A DNA stretch of 64,000 nucleotides, from assembly GCA_947359465.1 (NCBI GenBank), contig OX375873.1:58437573-58501572 (forward strand). Direction: 5' to 3'. Every line of letters starts with the position of its first letter. Positions within the stretch are counted from its first letter, which is position 1. This DNA comes from Metellina segmentata (Eukaryota > Arthropoda > Arachnida > Araneae > Tetragnathidae). The translations under genes and the position numbers were made by a program. Shown one piece after another: positions 34,127-45,890 of this stretch. A model generated the notes under the pieces. The model was not told the origin of the DNA and did not search any database. It saw nothing but the letters and a program-made list of their open reading frames with translations.

Positions 34127-37100
34127 TAAATAAAACTAACCCATGCAAGCGCGCTGAAATCTGCAGCAGACATAGCATGGTAAGCAATATAAGTTCTAAA
34201 ACAAGAGGAAATTAAAAAAATCAAAGTCAAAAGGAATTTATTGAAAATGAAAGTGTTGGTGGTCAGGGCGTCATAAGGCAGGAGTCTGACCCATACAACA
34301 TAATATGGTGTTTTCTACATATATATGAATCGCAAAACGCTAAGAATTTGCTCGTATAGTATGCATATCATATACTAGTATATGAGATAGATAGCATATG
34401 AGCTGGTTATTAAATTTATATTTTCCTCTTGCTTTAGAATTTATATCGAACTTAAGAACACACTCACTATGGAAAAGAGTTCACTTATGCTCGAGAAAAG
34501 AGGAGTTCGGATCACCAAGGTTCTAATGTAGTTGATTAATTATTAAAATATGCATTACTGTACGCAATGTAAGTCTTTTTTCTCTTTTAGGACTTTTATT
34601 ACGTGATCTTAAAACCAAAAAATAATCTTAGTAATAATTTGAATGAGATTTTTTTAATTAATTTTGACGTTGACGTAAGCATAGACGAACTAGCATGATT
34701 AGGATAGGTAAGGAAATTTGACCTAACATTAACGCATCTTTTGTGTTTGAAAGTTTGATGAAATCATTTCAAAGCTATTGACAGATAGGAATAGATCTAA
34801 TCTGCTTCTCAATATCAAAAACATCAGGTTTTAAAAAGTGTGCAACATTAAAAATGCGTTTAATATTTATGTGCACGGAATTAATTTTCGAAAGGAATAG
34901 TGTGGTATGTATGCAGTTACACACATACACATAATGGTGAACGCACGTATCCAATCATTAGTTTATTAAAGGGAATTCAACATTATATTCTGGATGCTAG
35001 AAAAAACTAAAGATTTTTAAGCAAGCCAGTGCACTGTACCATACTGCTTAAGCAAACATTGAGACAAAAAAAACCCTGCAACATTAATGTCTTTGCTGAA
35101 CCCAAAATCCCAGCATTGTCCTAGATCAGATAATTGTTTCGGGGTTCATTCTAAAAGTGTTTTATTTGTAATTAAATTTTAATAAAATAAAAGGAATTTG
35201 TTTCTATGCCCCGAGCATCAAAGTAGTAAAAAGTAAGATTTCACTGAAATATTAAACTTAGTTATAGTAAAAAGTATAATCTCAATATGATATTTAAGCT
35301 TTCATTGTTGATATTGCATATAAACAATTTCCTTTTATCGCTATGAAGGGTATATTAAAAAAGATTTATACTTTCATTATTATATTCATATACTGTTTAT
35401 TATTTTTAATTATTTTACTGTATTAAATTTAATTATTTTCTCTAACTAGTATAAACATTGATACTTGAGACCACAGCACTGCCGTGTTAATAAAATATGT
35501 TATAAATCGAAATTTTCAAATTTGGTTTTTAGGGTTAACGGTTTATTAACAATGTGTGCTGCGCATGCAAGTAACTGATGCCTTATAACGTTAGAAAAGA
35601 TTTAGAACAGATTCAATCAAAGTTGGTTGAGTTATCATATTGTAAAATTCGGGTGCTATTTAAGTATTAAGTATTTAAATGCGTAGCATGCAACAACTAT
35701 GAACTTTCAAAGACCAATCTTAAAGGTGCTGTATTTTTTGAATAGTAGGCCAAATAAAGCTTAATCTTTAGGCATGACGCTATAATTCCATCAGATATTG
35801 ACAGAAAGTATTCTGTAAACTTTAAAAATGCACAAACATGCTGACAGATATTGTTAACATATTTAGAATTACATACACTTGTGTTTTCTAGTCCAACTTG
35901 TGTCCGTCAGAGTATTTGAATCCTGTGAATTCTGATCCCATTTGCACAGCAGCTTCTAGAAAGCATAATCACCAATTACTACATCATCTGTGCATTTCGT
36001 GTCAAGTCCAATATTTAAACAGAGAGGTGCGGGAATACTTAATCGATTGTGCTAGATTAAATTGTTCTGGCATGGTACGAAATGGCGAGCTTCATATTCA
36101 ATGCAGTCGACACAGTCGGAGTACCTGCTGTAGTATTCCCCACCATTAGCGAAACATCCCACGTTGGAACAATGGGGCGTGAGGTAATATATTTTAACTA
36201 TAGTTCTGACTTAAAGGGCGAGTTTAAATGTAACTATGATGCTCTCTGCAAGCACTCTGGGTCGTTCTGAAACTATGTATAATCTCGCGGCACTGTGAAG
36301 TCCGAGGTATTTAAATAGCATCGTATTAAGTTCTGATACATAATTTGCATTTTATGTATGGAATAGTTGTGTTCCAATATAAACTCAGTGCAAAAGTATT
36401 TTCTAAATATTTATGGTACTATGTAGAATAATGCTAATATGCGTTCCATTCTAGGGGGATAAATTTCTTATTATTAATATACTTTACTACTTACGTTATT
36501 TAAACCCTCACAAATATGAACATTGCTTGTTTTGTTACCTTAATAGATTTTTACTGGGATTAGTCAAACATAATTTTTATACCTTTATCTTATATTGTTC
36601 ATGAGTCATTCTATCAACGTTTTATTTACTAAATACTCGCATTATTTATGTTCGTATTCCTCTCTCCTAACTGCTTTGCTTGGGAGTATATATTACGCAA
36701 GGGAATTAAAATAAAGTTATACGTAAAACTTCGAAATATACACAGTTGGATTCGAAAATTTTAAAACAGACTTTATCACCTTTAGTTTTTTTTGCAATAC
36801 TATTATCAGAGAGGAGTACATGCGTTACATAGAGTGGTCCGTTATTTGCAATGTTAATTTAACAGACTAACCTTTTAGTTCACAGTAAAAACAGTTATCA
36901 CAATTATGGTACATAGATGCATATGTGATTTAATTTCTGGTAGTTTAACATCAATTTTAGGCTCACATATGTTTAGAAATAGTTTGAATACTCTTTTTTA
37001 TAAAAGCTATAAGACAACGTTTGAATCTTACCACTAATACATCACATCTTTGTAGGCTAGAAATTATTAGTTTTTTCAAGGCCATTTCAGCATCATCCAG

Positions 37101-40100
37101 TACTAGAAAGAATCCCTCTTGGATCTATTTTAGAGACTTTCTAGCCACTTTTGTGTCATTCAATTTTCTTTCCAATTCAACAAAGATCATTTAAGACCAT
37201 TCCGGAACATTCTCGTAAGATTCCAATTTCGTTAAGTGTTCGCACTGTTCCTCGTTTCCTGTTTAATGTTTTTTGATCAGCCATGGAGTTCACCGATTAC
37301 GATGGAGTTCACCGATAAAATTCCTATTCACAGCCAGTAATGCTGTTCTACAGGACCCAAATGTCCTACAAAGTTGCAATTCCAATGTACATAACACTGC
37401 AGATTTATCGGATGTAAATTCCGGTTGTAGGACATTTGTAGGACGCAAGTGTCCTACAAATTTCAAAGGTGGACTGTGTCATGAATGCTGCCTTACGAAG
37501 CCACACTGAAAACCAAATTGTGAAAGCAAAATCAAAGGTAAATGTATGATAACATTTTTTTAGAGTGGTACCTCACCGGCTTGTGTTCTCTGGCTTTTGG
37601 GTAGCTACCTCCTGAGATCTTGTTGCAGCAATCTTCCCCCTCTACAGCTGTGATTTACTCCAGCCCCAAAGTCGTAGAACACAAACCTATATACTACTAT
37701 CCTGCAGTTCATTATTCTGTTTTTAGACCCCTTCTATTTATTAGCAGACACGGAGGCCCAACTAGACCCTAGTCAGTTTCAAATTTAGAAGAGGTATTTA
37801 AAAAAAGTAAGAATAATTATTTTGCCTTTATGTAAAGCGTGTAGAGTTAATATGAATACTTGTATTAAAACAGTATGATCTATAGTAATGATAAAACTGA
37901 TAAAACTCTATCATCAATGAGTCTTTGAACAAAGGGAAAGCTTTTAATTCAGACACTATATAGATACGAGTATACGATTCAACCAGGTGGAGAGTTCCTT
38001 ATGATTCACGCTGGGTTCATTGGTTTTACTTTAAAGAGAGATTTTTGGCGATTGGATGCTGTAACGTTATGACCTGGATTTGGATGCTGTAACATTGTAA
38101 CACATAACACCTGGTAAGGATAACATTACATTTGCAACTCTTTAACACACTCATGTACAAATAGATGGCAAGGCTATGTAGCATTGGTTTCATGAAACAA
38201 ATATTGAGGAATTATTGTACCCTGCTGTATAAGCTTTGATTTAGCTTTTGAACATCTTTGAAACGAATTAGGATGTAAACTTCATGCTAGGGTGCAAAGC
38301 TCAAGCTTTTGGGGGTAAGCTTTTACAAGTACTCACTATGATGAGCTGTGTAAAAGTTTAACATTGTTTTGCAATGCAAACTCATGCATTGTTTGACCCT
38401 TCAAGAACTAATTGTCGAGAACGTGGCAGTTTCTACATTACCACGGGTACCATACACCATACAGCACATATCGTGATCTATAAGAGCACATTACTGTGTT
38501 GAGTGTACCTGTATGGTCAAATGGATTAGTGTTGGTTCGAAACATCTTTAGGTGAGAATTTTTGTAGTGTCTAGTTACCCATTCTTGCTCCTCAAACACC
38601 TCTATTTCCTCTGAATGCAACATTACCACCACAAAGATTCCTTCACAGCCCACGCCTTTCTTAGGAAATATTCTCTCCGAAACTCTGCTCCCGACGAAGA
38701 AAAAAACTCGACAATAAAGATATTTACAGCCGTTGAAAGAACCCATAAATCCATCAGAATGGATGAAGAGTTCGTGTGAAATAGTTCATTCAGACCTCAC
38801 CTATCAAATAAGCAGATTAAATTAAAGATAGTTTACGGGCACCGGGGAAGATGAGTCGATTAACACTTTCTTTCTTGTCTGTTTTCCCACCCTGCATAAA
38901 GGTCATAAGGAAGACAGACCTTGGCTGTCGATGTTATTTATTGATCAAAGGTGATTAAGAAAAGCCATCGATCAGCCTGCGAGACGAGTCTGTTTCTTAG
39001 CGAGGGAAGACGCTGACAAGGAAAATTAACTGACACCGTGGCAGCTGGGACACAGTAAAATACCGATATTTGGCTGTTTTTTTTTGTTTACTTCTACATT
39101 GCCTCTTGTTGTGAGCCAGCGCCCCGTCCGTCCGTTTCGGGCAACGACTTGAAAAGTGCAAGACAAATTGGAAAACTTTTGGTGGCAGTATCAGTTTCAA
39201 TACTGAACGGGGGGAGTTTTCTGTCTTTTCTGCTTGCTTAAAAGAATGGGGCTCTTTTTGTTCGGGCGGTGTTCGTTTTATATCGATGTTAAAGACCGAA
39301 GAAGTTTGAACAAAAAAGACTCTTTCCGTCAAAAGGGATAATAAACTGCTGAAGGATCTTTTTCAAGACAGGTATTTCGTGCAAATCTGAGATTTAAAGT
39401 TCCATTAATTTTTCTTTTACAGTCTACGAAAAGTCATTTACAGAGAGTAATTGGTTCCGAAGTTTACCCTTACTGTGTAATCAATTTGTAACTACGCAGC
39501 GAAAAAACTGAATGCATTCACTTCATTTTGTTGTGTCATGACGAGTGTGTCATAAATGTGACTTTTTAGATTACAATTTTCTTACAATGACTTTTTAACT
39601 AAAATGCGTACTTTAGAAATTGAATAGCAGCAATTGTAATTCATCATCATATAAATTCATGTTTTATTGAACCTTATTAGTATAATCATGAAATAATATA
39701 ATTTTAATATATATATTGCTTTTACAATTACTGCAGTAATACATACAATTAAAATAATTACTAAGAAAATGCTACAAACTGATCAGGATCTGTAAGGACT
39801 TTAGTATATGGATCATTTTGATTGATTTTAAGAAAAAATATCACCTAAGAACAAATACAATATCCTCTGGTAAAGGTAATTCTACTAAAAATATTCGGTA
39901 GTGCTGTTGTACACCATTGCAATTCCGATTTGCATAATTTGACTTGATCCTATTTCTTTTGGTCATATTTAAGGATTTTGCAAGTGATCTTAGGTGAGGA
40001 AGTTGACTTATTTTTTTAACACAATTTAATAGAAAACTACTCGAATTCTTTGTGTTTTCACTACTTCTATATACTTCAAAATGTATTACACATTACCAAT

Positions 40101-40779
40101 CAAACTAATTTCAGATATTTACCCAATTACTGTTTCAGAATTAATTAATAGTCTATCGAACGAATCGGTTTTTATTTATTTTAGCAAATGATATCTCGTC
40201 AGCAAAACATTACCATTAAAAAAAATTACTAAATATTTCTAAATTAACAGACCAACTTTCAGCAATGGGTCAGTACGTTTTCACATTGCGCTAGATTATA
40301 AAAGTTTGTAGTCATCACAGATTTGATTCCTCCAACTAACCTGAATATATTTTTCTTTTGTGCTAATGAAACATTTCATGTATGTTATCCAATAACTTGA
40401 CTGAAAAACATTGCTTTTGGCAATTTGGAAATATCATAAAATAAAGAACCATCAACATTGTAATTTTCTAAAAATGAACTAAATCAAATTCTCTACAAAT
40501 CAATTGAATCGATAAGTGCAGCATAGTGAAAAGTTACTTCAAATGTTTCAGGCTAGCAATTTTCAAAATAAAAAAAACAACACAATTTTACAATGGTTTA
40601 TATACTATTGAAGATGTTATGTTATCTTAAACTTTCACAAGTATTACCTACTCATAAAAAAAATCAGAAATTATTTCGATCCTCTTCAATATCGTGCTTC
40701 TTATTTTTTGATTGCGAAATTTTCATTCTTCAATTCTTATTTTTAAAATTCAGTTTCTCTACGCAATTCAAAAATTTAA
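34126..40779. other. Long stretch without a confident gene
   Basis: Mostly AT-rich. Small local structures are listed as findings: an open frame after a splice-acceptor-like site (35894), a hairpin (37430-37461) and short duplications (37283-37320, 38052-38110). 38620-39340 is less AT-rich, with two minus-strand frames of 102 and 111 codons (38438-38746, 38997-39332). Neither resembles a protein I know, and the block could be regulatory. Confidence 0.4.
37433..37460. repeat. Hairpin with 11-bp perfect stem
   Basis: ATTTGTAGGAC, a 6-nt spacer, then GTCCTACAAAT. Further copies of the GTCCTACA word lie upstream at about 37360 and, inverted, at about 37424. Confidence 0.75.
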
Positions 40780-41095
40780 GGTAGGTAACTATTTAATTTC
40801 ACACTTTAGCAACACAACGGGTAATTGGCGATGGCCCGGGGGAAATTCCGAAAGGCTTTCTCTACGGAATCGATCCAAAAATAACGCCTCGTAATTTGAA
40901 CAGTATGACGACGCAGTCAAGACATGAACTGACACAGCATCATCCAAATTTCCACACCACACCAACGTGAGACATTTGAGGGCACGACAGATTTAACGTG
41001 CTTCAGCCCCCTTGTACACGATTGTATTTGGCTGGATTGAATTTCGAAATCGCAACCCCCCGGTTGTTCATCCGATGTTCTTTCAACTAAATTCC
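40780..41095 (-). repeat. SINE-C copy, minus strand, full length
   Basis: On the minus strand: head '...aacatcggatgaacaacc' and 'gggttgcgatttcgaaattc' (B-box position), then 'acgttaaatctgtcgtgccc', 'caaatgtctcacgttggtgt', 'ggtgtggaaatttgg', 'gcgtcgtcatactgttcaa' and the tail with 'gtagttacctacc'-like sequence. Orientation and order match the shared body. Confidence 0.75.
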
Positions 41096-43619
41096 CCGGT
41101 CACAAGAATAAACCTTACAATGTATGAACAAATGTTCAAAAAAGATGTTTCCACGTTTAGTCTTCAGATGGCTGTGATAAATAGGGGTAGGGTTAGCGAC
41201 AGAAAAGTCAAACTCGCATCTGTAACAAGGAATTTACCATTTCGGATGGCCGCTGCTACAAGTTTTCCCCAATCCAGTTCACCATGGTCGGACTATTAAT
41301 CTCAAACACCTTAATACATCTTAACCTCACGTCCTGCCCCACATTATCATTACCTGCAAAGAACCTCCACAGTGGGCGGGCATCGAACATCTGTGACTTT
41401 CTCTAGGAGCACTTCTTCACCAAGTTCTATTTTTAGTAATATGTGCTTACCAAGCCTGAAGTCTGCCTCGTTTAGTTTTTTCTAGCCAAGAGCCGTGAAA
41501 CCTGAACGATCGAACTGTGTAATCTTCCATCTGTCTATCGGATTCCGATTTTTTGTTTCTTCTTTCCCTGGCGACTTTGTGAGATAATATGCGTGGAAAT
41601 CGCCATGAAAAATTGGGAATCTTCCGACTCTAATCTAACGTATATCGCCCCTTTCCCTCTCCGACTATTCATTACAGGTTGGAAATATAGTTGTTGGCTT
41701 CTAATTTCAAATGAACTGCAAATGATAACACTAGGATTCGAAATGTTGCTTTTTGTTTGGGTTTTTAAACGCTACCGGGTAGGGGAGAACTTCATGCTAT
41801 CGGCGGTGGGCTGTTAGTCAAAATTTATCTCTCCATTGCCTTTGTTGCCTGTTTTGACAGATAAAATATCGACAGGGTGTTATACTATGAAAGGCTTAAA
41901 TGTTGCCGCGCGGAACTGTTTAATACGAACTTGCAGCAACTGCTTTTTGTAAATTTTTTGAATATGTTTATACCAGATGATATATACGAATGATCTTCAT
42001 ATCACTTGTTACATAAAGCGATCACATATCATGTCTGAGAAGAAGCTTTCTAGAATTTTATAATTTAGATATGTACTGGTACAATTGCCGTAGTGATTGG
42101 GTTGAATTGGTTAGATGTTGATTGAAAATGATCAGAATAAGTACTTCTAATAAAATAATTTTTAAACTCTATTTTGACATTTTTATAGCTACTACAATTT
42201 ATTTTTTATGAAATGCGTATGCATGCTTTATCCATGCATATAGTAAGTCCTTTCACGCACATACATCACACTATAGTCTAAGATAAAACTATAAAATTGG
42301 GCTCTTGTATTAGGAATGAGATATATAAGAATTTGTACCATATTTAACGAATTGGATTGGAAATTAATTTAAAACAATATTCGTCAAAAATTTCTTTTAA
42401 ATCAAATACATTTCTTGAAAAATCTATTCGCTAGCACATGCTATAGCGAAAAGTATTGCGTGTTTTAAAATTGAATGTCTTCTGTCTGAGAGGCATTTTC
42501 TGTGTAACTAAATGTAGATGAGACTCGCATTTATTTGGTAAAACGCATTTTCCGTACGTATTCTGTACTGGGTAACCCGTTGTAAAATCCTCGTCTTTAG
42601 GTAGTTTGTTTACACTGAAACTACTACTCAAAGACACAGCAATGACAATCTATTGCAATCTTTCAGAAAACAGTAAGTCGTTTGATTAGTTTCATCAACA
42701 ATTAAAATTATTTTTGAAAGTACTAATTAAGATATTTTCAAACAATACATATCTTCTGAAATTGTTAAATTCTGCTTGAAATATTATTTATTCTAACTGA
42801 CATGAAGTTTCAAATCGAATCCTTATGGCACATTTTTTAATATTCGGAGATTCAGTTTCTAAATAGAAATCATGTTCATAATTATAATTATTTCTATCGA
42901 TTTGAATTATTATATATTTGTAGTTCGTTGTACTGTTGAGTACATCTTTTAATAAAACCTAATGATTTCATTTGGAACATTAAAAACACATTTAAGGGTT
43001 ACTGATTTTAATCGTCTTGTAAAGCAAACCTAAGTCAAAATTTAAAAGTTCTAAATATTTACAACATGCAATCAGCGATAAATCTTATTTAAAAATATTC
43101 CATTTTGTATAATTTATTTTATATGAAATAAAACGCTACATCACGTCAAAGACTTTACAACATCAAAGACTTTAAAGGTAGTTTGTGACACATAGTCATC
43201 AAGAAATGAACAATAGCCAGACAAGAAATAAATAATTAATTAAAAGCAAACTCCTTAAGTAATTCATTAACAATATATGAAATAAAGCATTAATCCTTCA
43301 GCAGTAGCTGATTAGCAAACAAGAATAGAATTTCGGTCAGTTAAAAACATATAAAATTCCGAACACAGAAAGATGTGATGAAACATATCGGTTTTCAACT
43401 ACGAATTTACACAGAATTCTAGAGTAATTCCAAAAATACTCGGAAAAAAATTATTTTAGAACAATAACGATATATTTATAAAAAGAGCACATTCATACTA
43501 CTTTGATGCTGAAATATGAATGCATATCGCTATCAACTCAGATGCATAAACTTAAAATATTAATTCTGACATTGCCACACAGAATAGCAAACTTAAGCAT
43601 TTGTCATTCATGATTTTCT
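41096..43619. other. Stretch without a confident gene
   Basis: 41100-41830 is less AT-rich and has 74-95-codon plus-strand frames (41012-41299, overlapping the SINE, and 41593-41817) with no recognisable domain. From 41900 on it is plain AT-rich DNA. A short duplication ('atcaaagacttta' twice) lies at about 43143-43172. Confidence 0.4.
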
Positions 43620-43633
43620 CTTTCGTTTTTCTG
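43620..43633 (+). repeat. Left target-site duplication of SINE-A copy 2
   Basis: CTTTCGTTTTTCTG, repeated exactly at 43962-43975. Confidence 0.95.
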
Positions 43634-43961
43634 GCCGACCAATCAGTCTGGTGGTTAAGGTGTTAGCCTCTAGATCGGAAGGTTCCTGGTTCGAATCCGG
43701 GTGAGTGCATGGATGTTTGTAAGCGTATGGTGCAGAGGCGGCTGATGCACCTTAAATCTGTCGATTTCGAAAGTCCTCACGTTGGGATGGTGTGGAAGTT
43801 TGGAGAGTGGGGTGCCAGCTCAGGTGTTGCCTCGTCATCTGATCGTAGTTCAAAATTACGCGGTGTTGTCCTCGGTTCTTTCTTTTAGAGGATTGGTCCC
43901 GGAATGTCGTCAATAGCCGGTTGTGTTGCTCTAGTACGACGTTAATTAAAATTACCGTTAC
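43634..43961 (+). mobile_element. Complete SINE-A copy 2, 328 bp, with perfect 14-bp TSD
   Basis: A box TGGTGGTTAAGG (43649-43660) and exact B box GGTTCGAATCC (43688-43698). The body is as in the 25438 copy ('gcaccttaaatctgtcg', 'gtcctcacgttggg', 'gtgccagctcaggtgttgcc', 'ggtcccgga.tgtcgtcaat', 'gtacgacgttaatt') with tail AAAATTACCGTTAC. Length and sequence are very close to the copy at 25438. The exact TSD implies a recent insertion. Non-coding. Confidence 0.95.
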
Positions 43962-43975
43962 CTTTCGTTTTTCTG

Positions 43976-45692
43976 ATTAAATTTTATAAAAATTAGTTTA
44001 ATTCAAAATGAAAGCGACAGTAGTTGTAAAAGTGGTAAAAATTTGTTGTTTAAAATTAATTTCCAGCAGGTACAAAATTTTCAGAATGAAAAGTTTTTAA
44101 TTATTTTTTTGTACCACGTATTCGAAAATTATTTATATTTTGGAAATAAATAAATGAATAAGTTCAAACATACAGAATTAGAAACAGATACTGTAAGAAT
44201 AATATTTTTCGAAATAATTCTTTCTAAAGAAACAGTTTTAAGGAAATCTGAGTTTGACTGATGCCTCGTTCTTTTCCGTGGTCAATGCGCACAAAAATGC
44301 ATTTGCTTTTTAAGGGTTATCCCACTTCTTTTTATACATAAAGCTCACAAATTTTCTTCGGTATGTAAGCAACATTCGAATAAAATTTCAAGTGTTTACG
44401 TTGAGAAGTTTTTTGTTATTGTGACTGACATACACCACAGAACTTCGTTTTATTATATAGATAACTGACTTTTTTAATAGCATTAAAAAAAAATCTCAGT
44501 ATTTAAATGAATTAAAATTAATATTTGGTTGTCTTCTTTTAATTAGAATTCTTATACTCTTATCTCCGAACAAAATGTGTTCAGTTTGTTAGTCTTGTTC
44601 AAAGCATGTGACAATTAAATCGCTAATACAAACTAAAATTGCTTCTCAAATGCACAGTATCATGATATCGTTATGTTTAGGATTTCAAATAAATAAAAGT
44701 TGTCGATCAGAATGCAAATGAATATATCTCATGAATTGATCTCTAAGGATTTTTCTGATAAATTTCTAATCTTTAGTCTTAATATGTTGCGAAGATAATA
44801 TATATATTTCTCTTGCATCATCAAAAGGACTAGTCTACCAATATTGCAATTACCCACATTCGTTTAAATATAAAGGTAATTTTCAAACTTGTGTGCTATA
44901 AGATGTAAGTGATGAATCAAATAGCTTCAGCACTAAAGTCTACATACACACTATAATGTTTTTTAAATTTGAACTTTAAAAATCTAGTTTTTTCACAGGT
45001 CATTGGTTTATGAACTAAACCATTTCAGTGATAAAAAAAATCCTATTAAACTATCATTAATTAGATAATTAAGATATAATGAGCTAATTGGCATGCTTTT
45101 TGAACAGTTATTTATCAAATTATAATTTGCCTAGAAAGACAATTCTAGTTGGAAATTATTTCCAATATTATTCTTCATGTTTTGACCCTCAATCATGTTG
45201 CTAGAGAGAAAGGTTTTTCTGTTACAACTTTTATCGCCAAGGATGCATAAAAAATCGTGATTTTTTCTGGAAATTTAGGATTTAAAAATCCATTAAAAAT
45301 TTATTTCTTAACTAATAATTCTGATTAAGGGACAAAATATCCACTGTATTATACAGATTATAATGATACAAAAATAATTATAATAGATTAATTTAGTGTT
45401 GAGTTATCACTGTTTGAACAAAAGCATCATATTGCAAAACATGTTTCTTCAGAAATCGAGTTTAAAGTTTGGGAAACATGTCTGTTGATTGCGACAGCGC
45501 CTAACAAAACCTTTGTAGCTAGAAAACTATTTCGAATATTTGAAAGATTGTATTAAAGCTAAAGAATCGAAGAATATTTTGAAGCAATAAAAATAATTTG
45601 GGCTTTCTGTTCGATTTTCAGGATTTCTAGTGTGTACATATGCCTTAAAAACATTCTATAACACAGATCATACATGAATATTTTCATTCCTT
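43976..45692. other. AT-rich stretch without recognisable gene
   Basis: I see no gene, RNA or clear repeat here. Confidence 0.5.
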
Positions 45693-45890
45693 TTATAATA
45701 TCAAAGTGTGCACAGCTCGACCATAGCTCAGTCGATTTTTGAATGGGTGTGAAATTTCGTTAGGTGAAGGGCTGCCATCCGAAAAGCATGAATGATGATT
45801 GCCCCGGATGTTTTCCCTTGTTATCATTGCTATACCGCTTTGGGCACCAAACGATAAACTCAAAACAAGAATCTGTGCTAAGTACCCCAT
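45693..45890 (-). CDS. Small open frame with signal-peptide-like start (candidate)
   Basis: The 65-codon minus-strand frame begins MGYLAQILVLSLSFGAQS, with a hydrophobic core at about residues 4-15 followed by small residues, like a secretory signal with cleavage near 15-18. The remainder is polar with a single Cys. The start context ACAAATGG is favourable in arthropods, and this patch is less AT-rich than its surroundings. I recognise no family, see no dibasic or amidation sites typical of a neuropeptide precursor, and no adjacent exon. It could easily be chance. Confidence 0.15.
   Translation of the reverse strand: MGYLAQILVLSLSFGAQSGIAMITRENIRGNHHSCFSDGSPSPNEISHPFKNRLSYGRAVHTLIL

Noticed and set aside
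41012..41299. 95-codon plus-strand frame as a coding exon
   Set aside because: Its first third overlaps the minus-strand SINE-C copy, and the rest has no recognisable motif.
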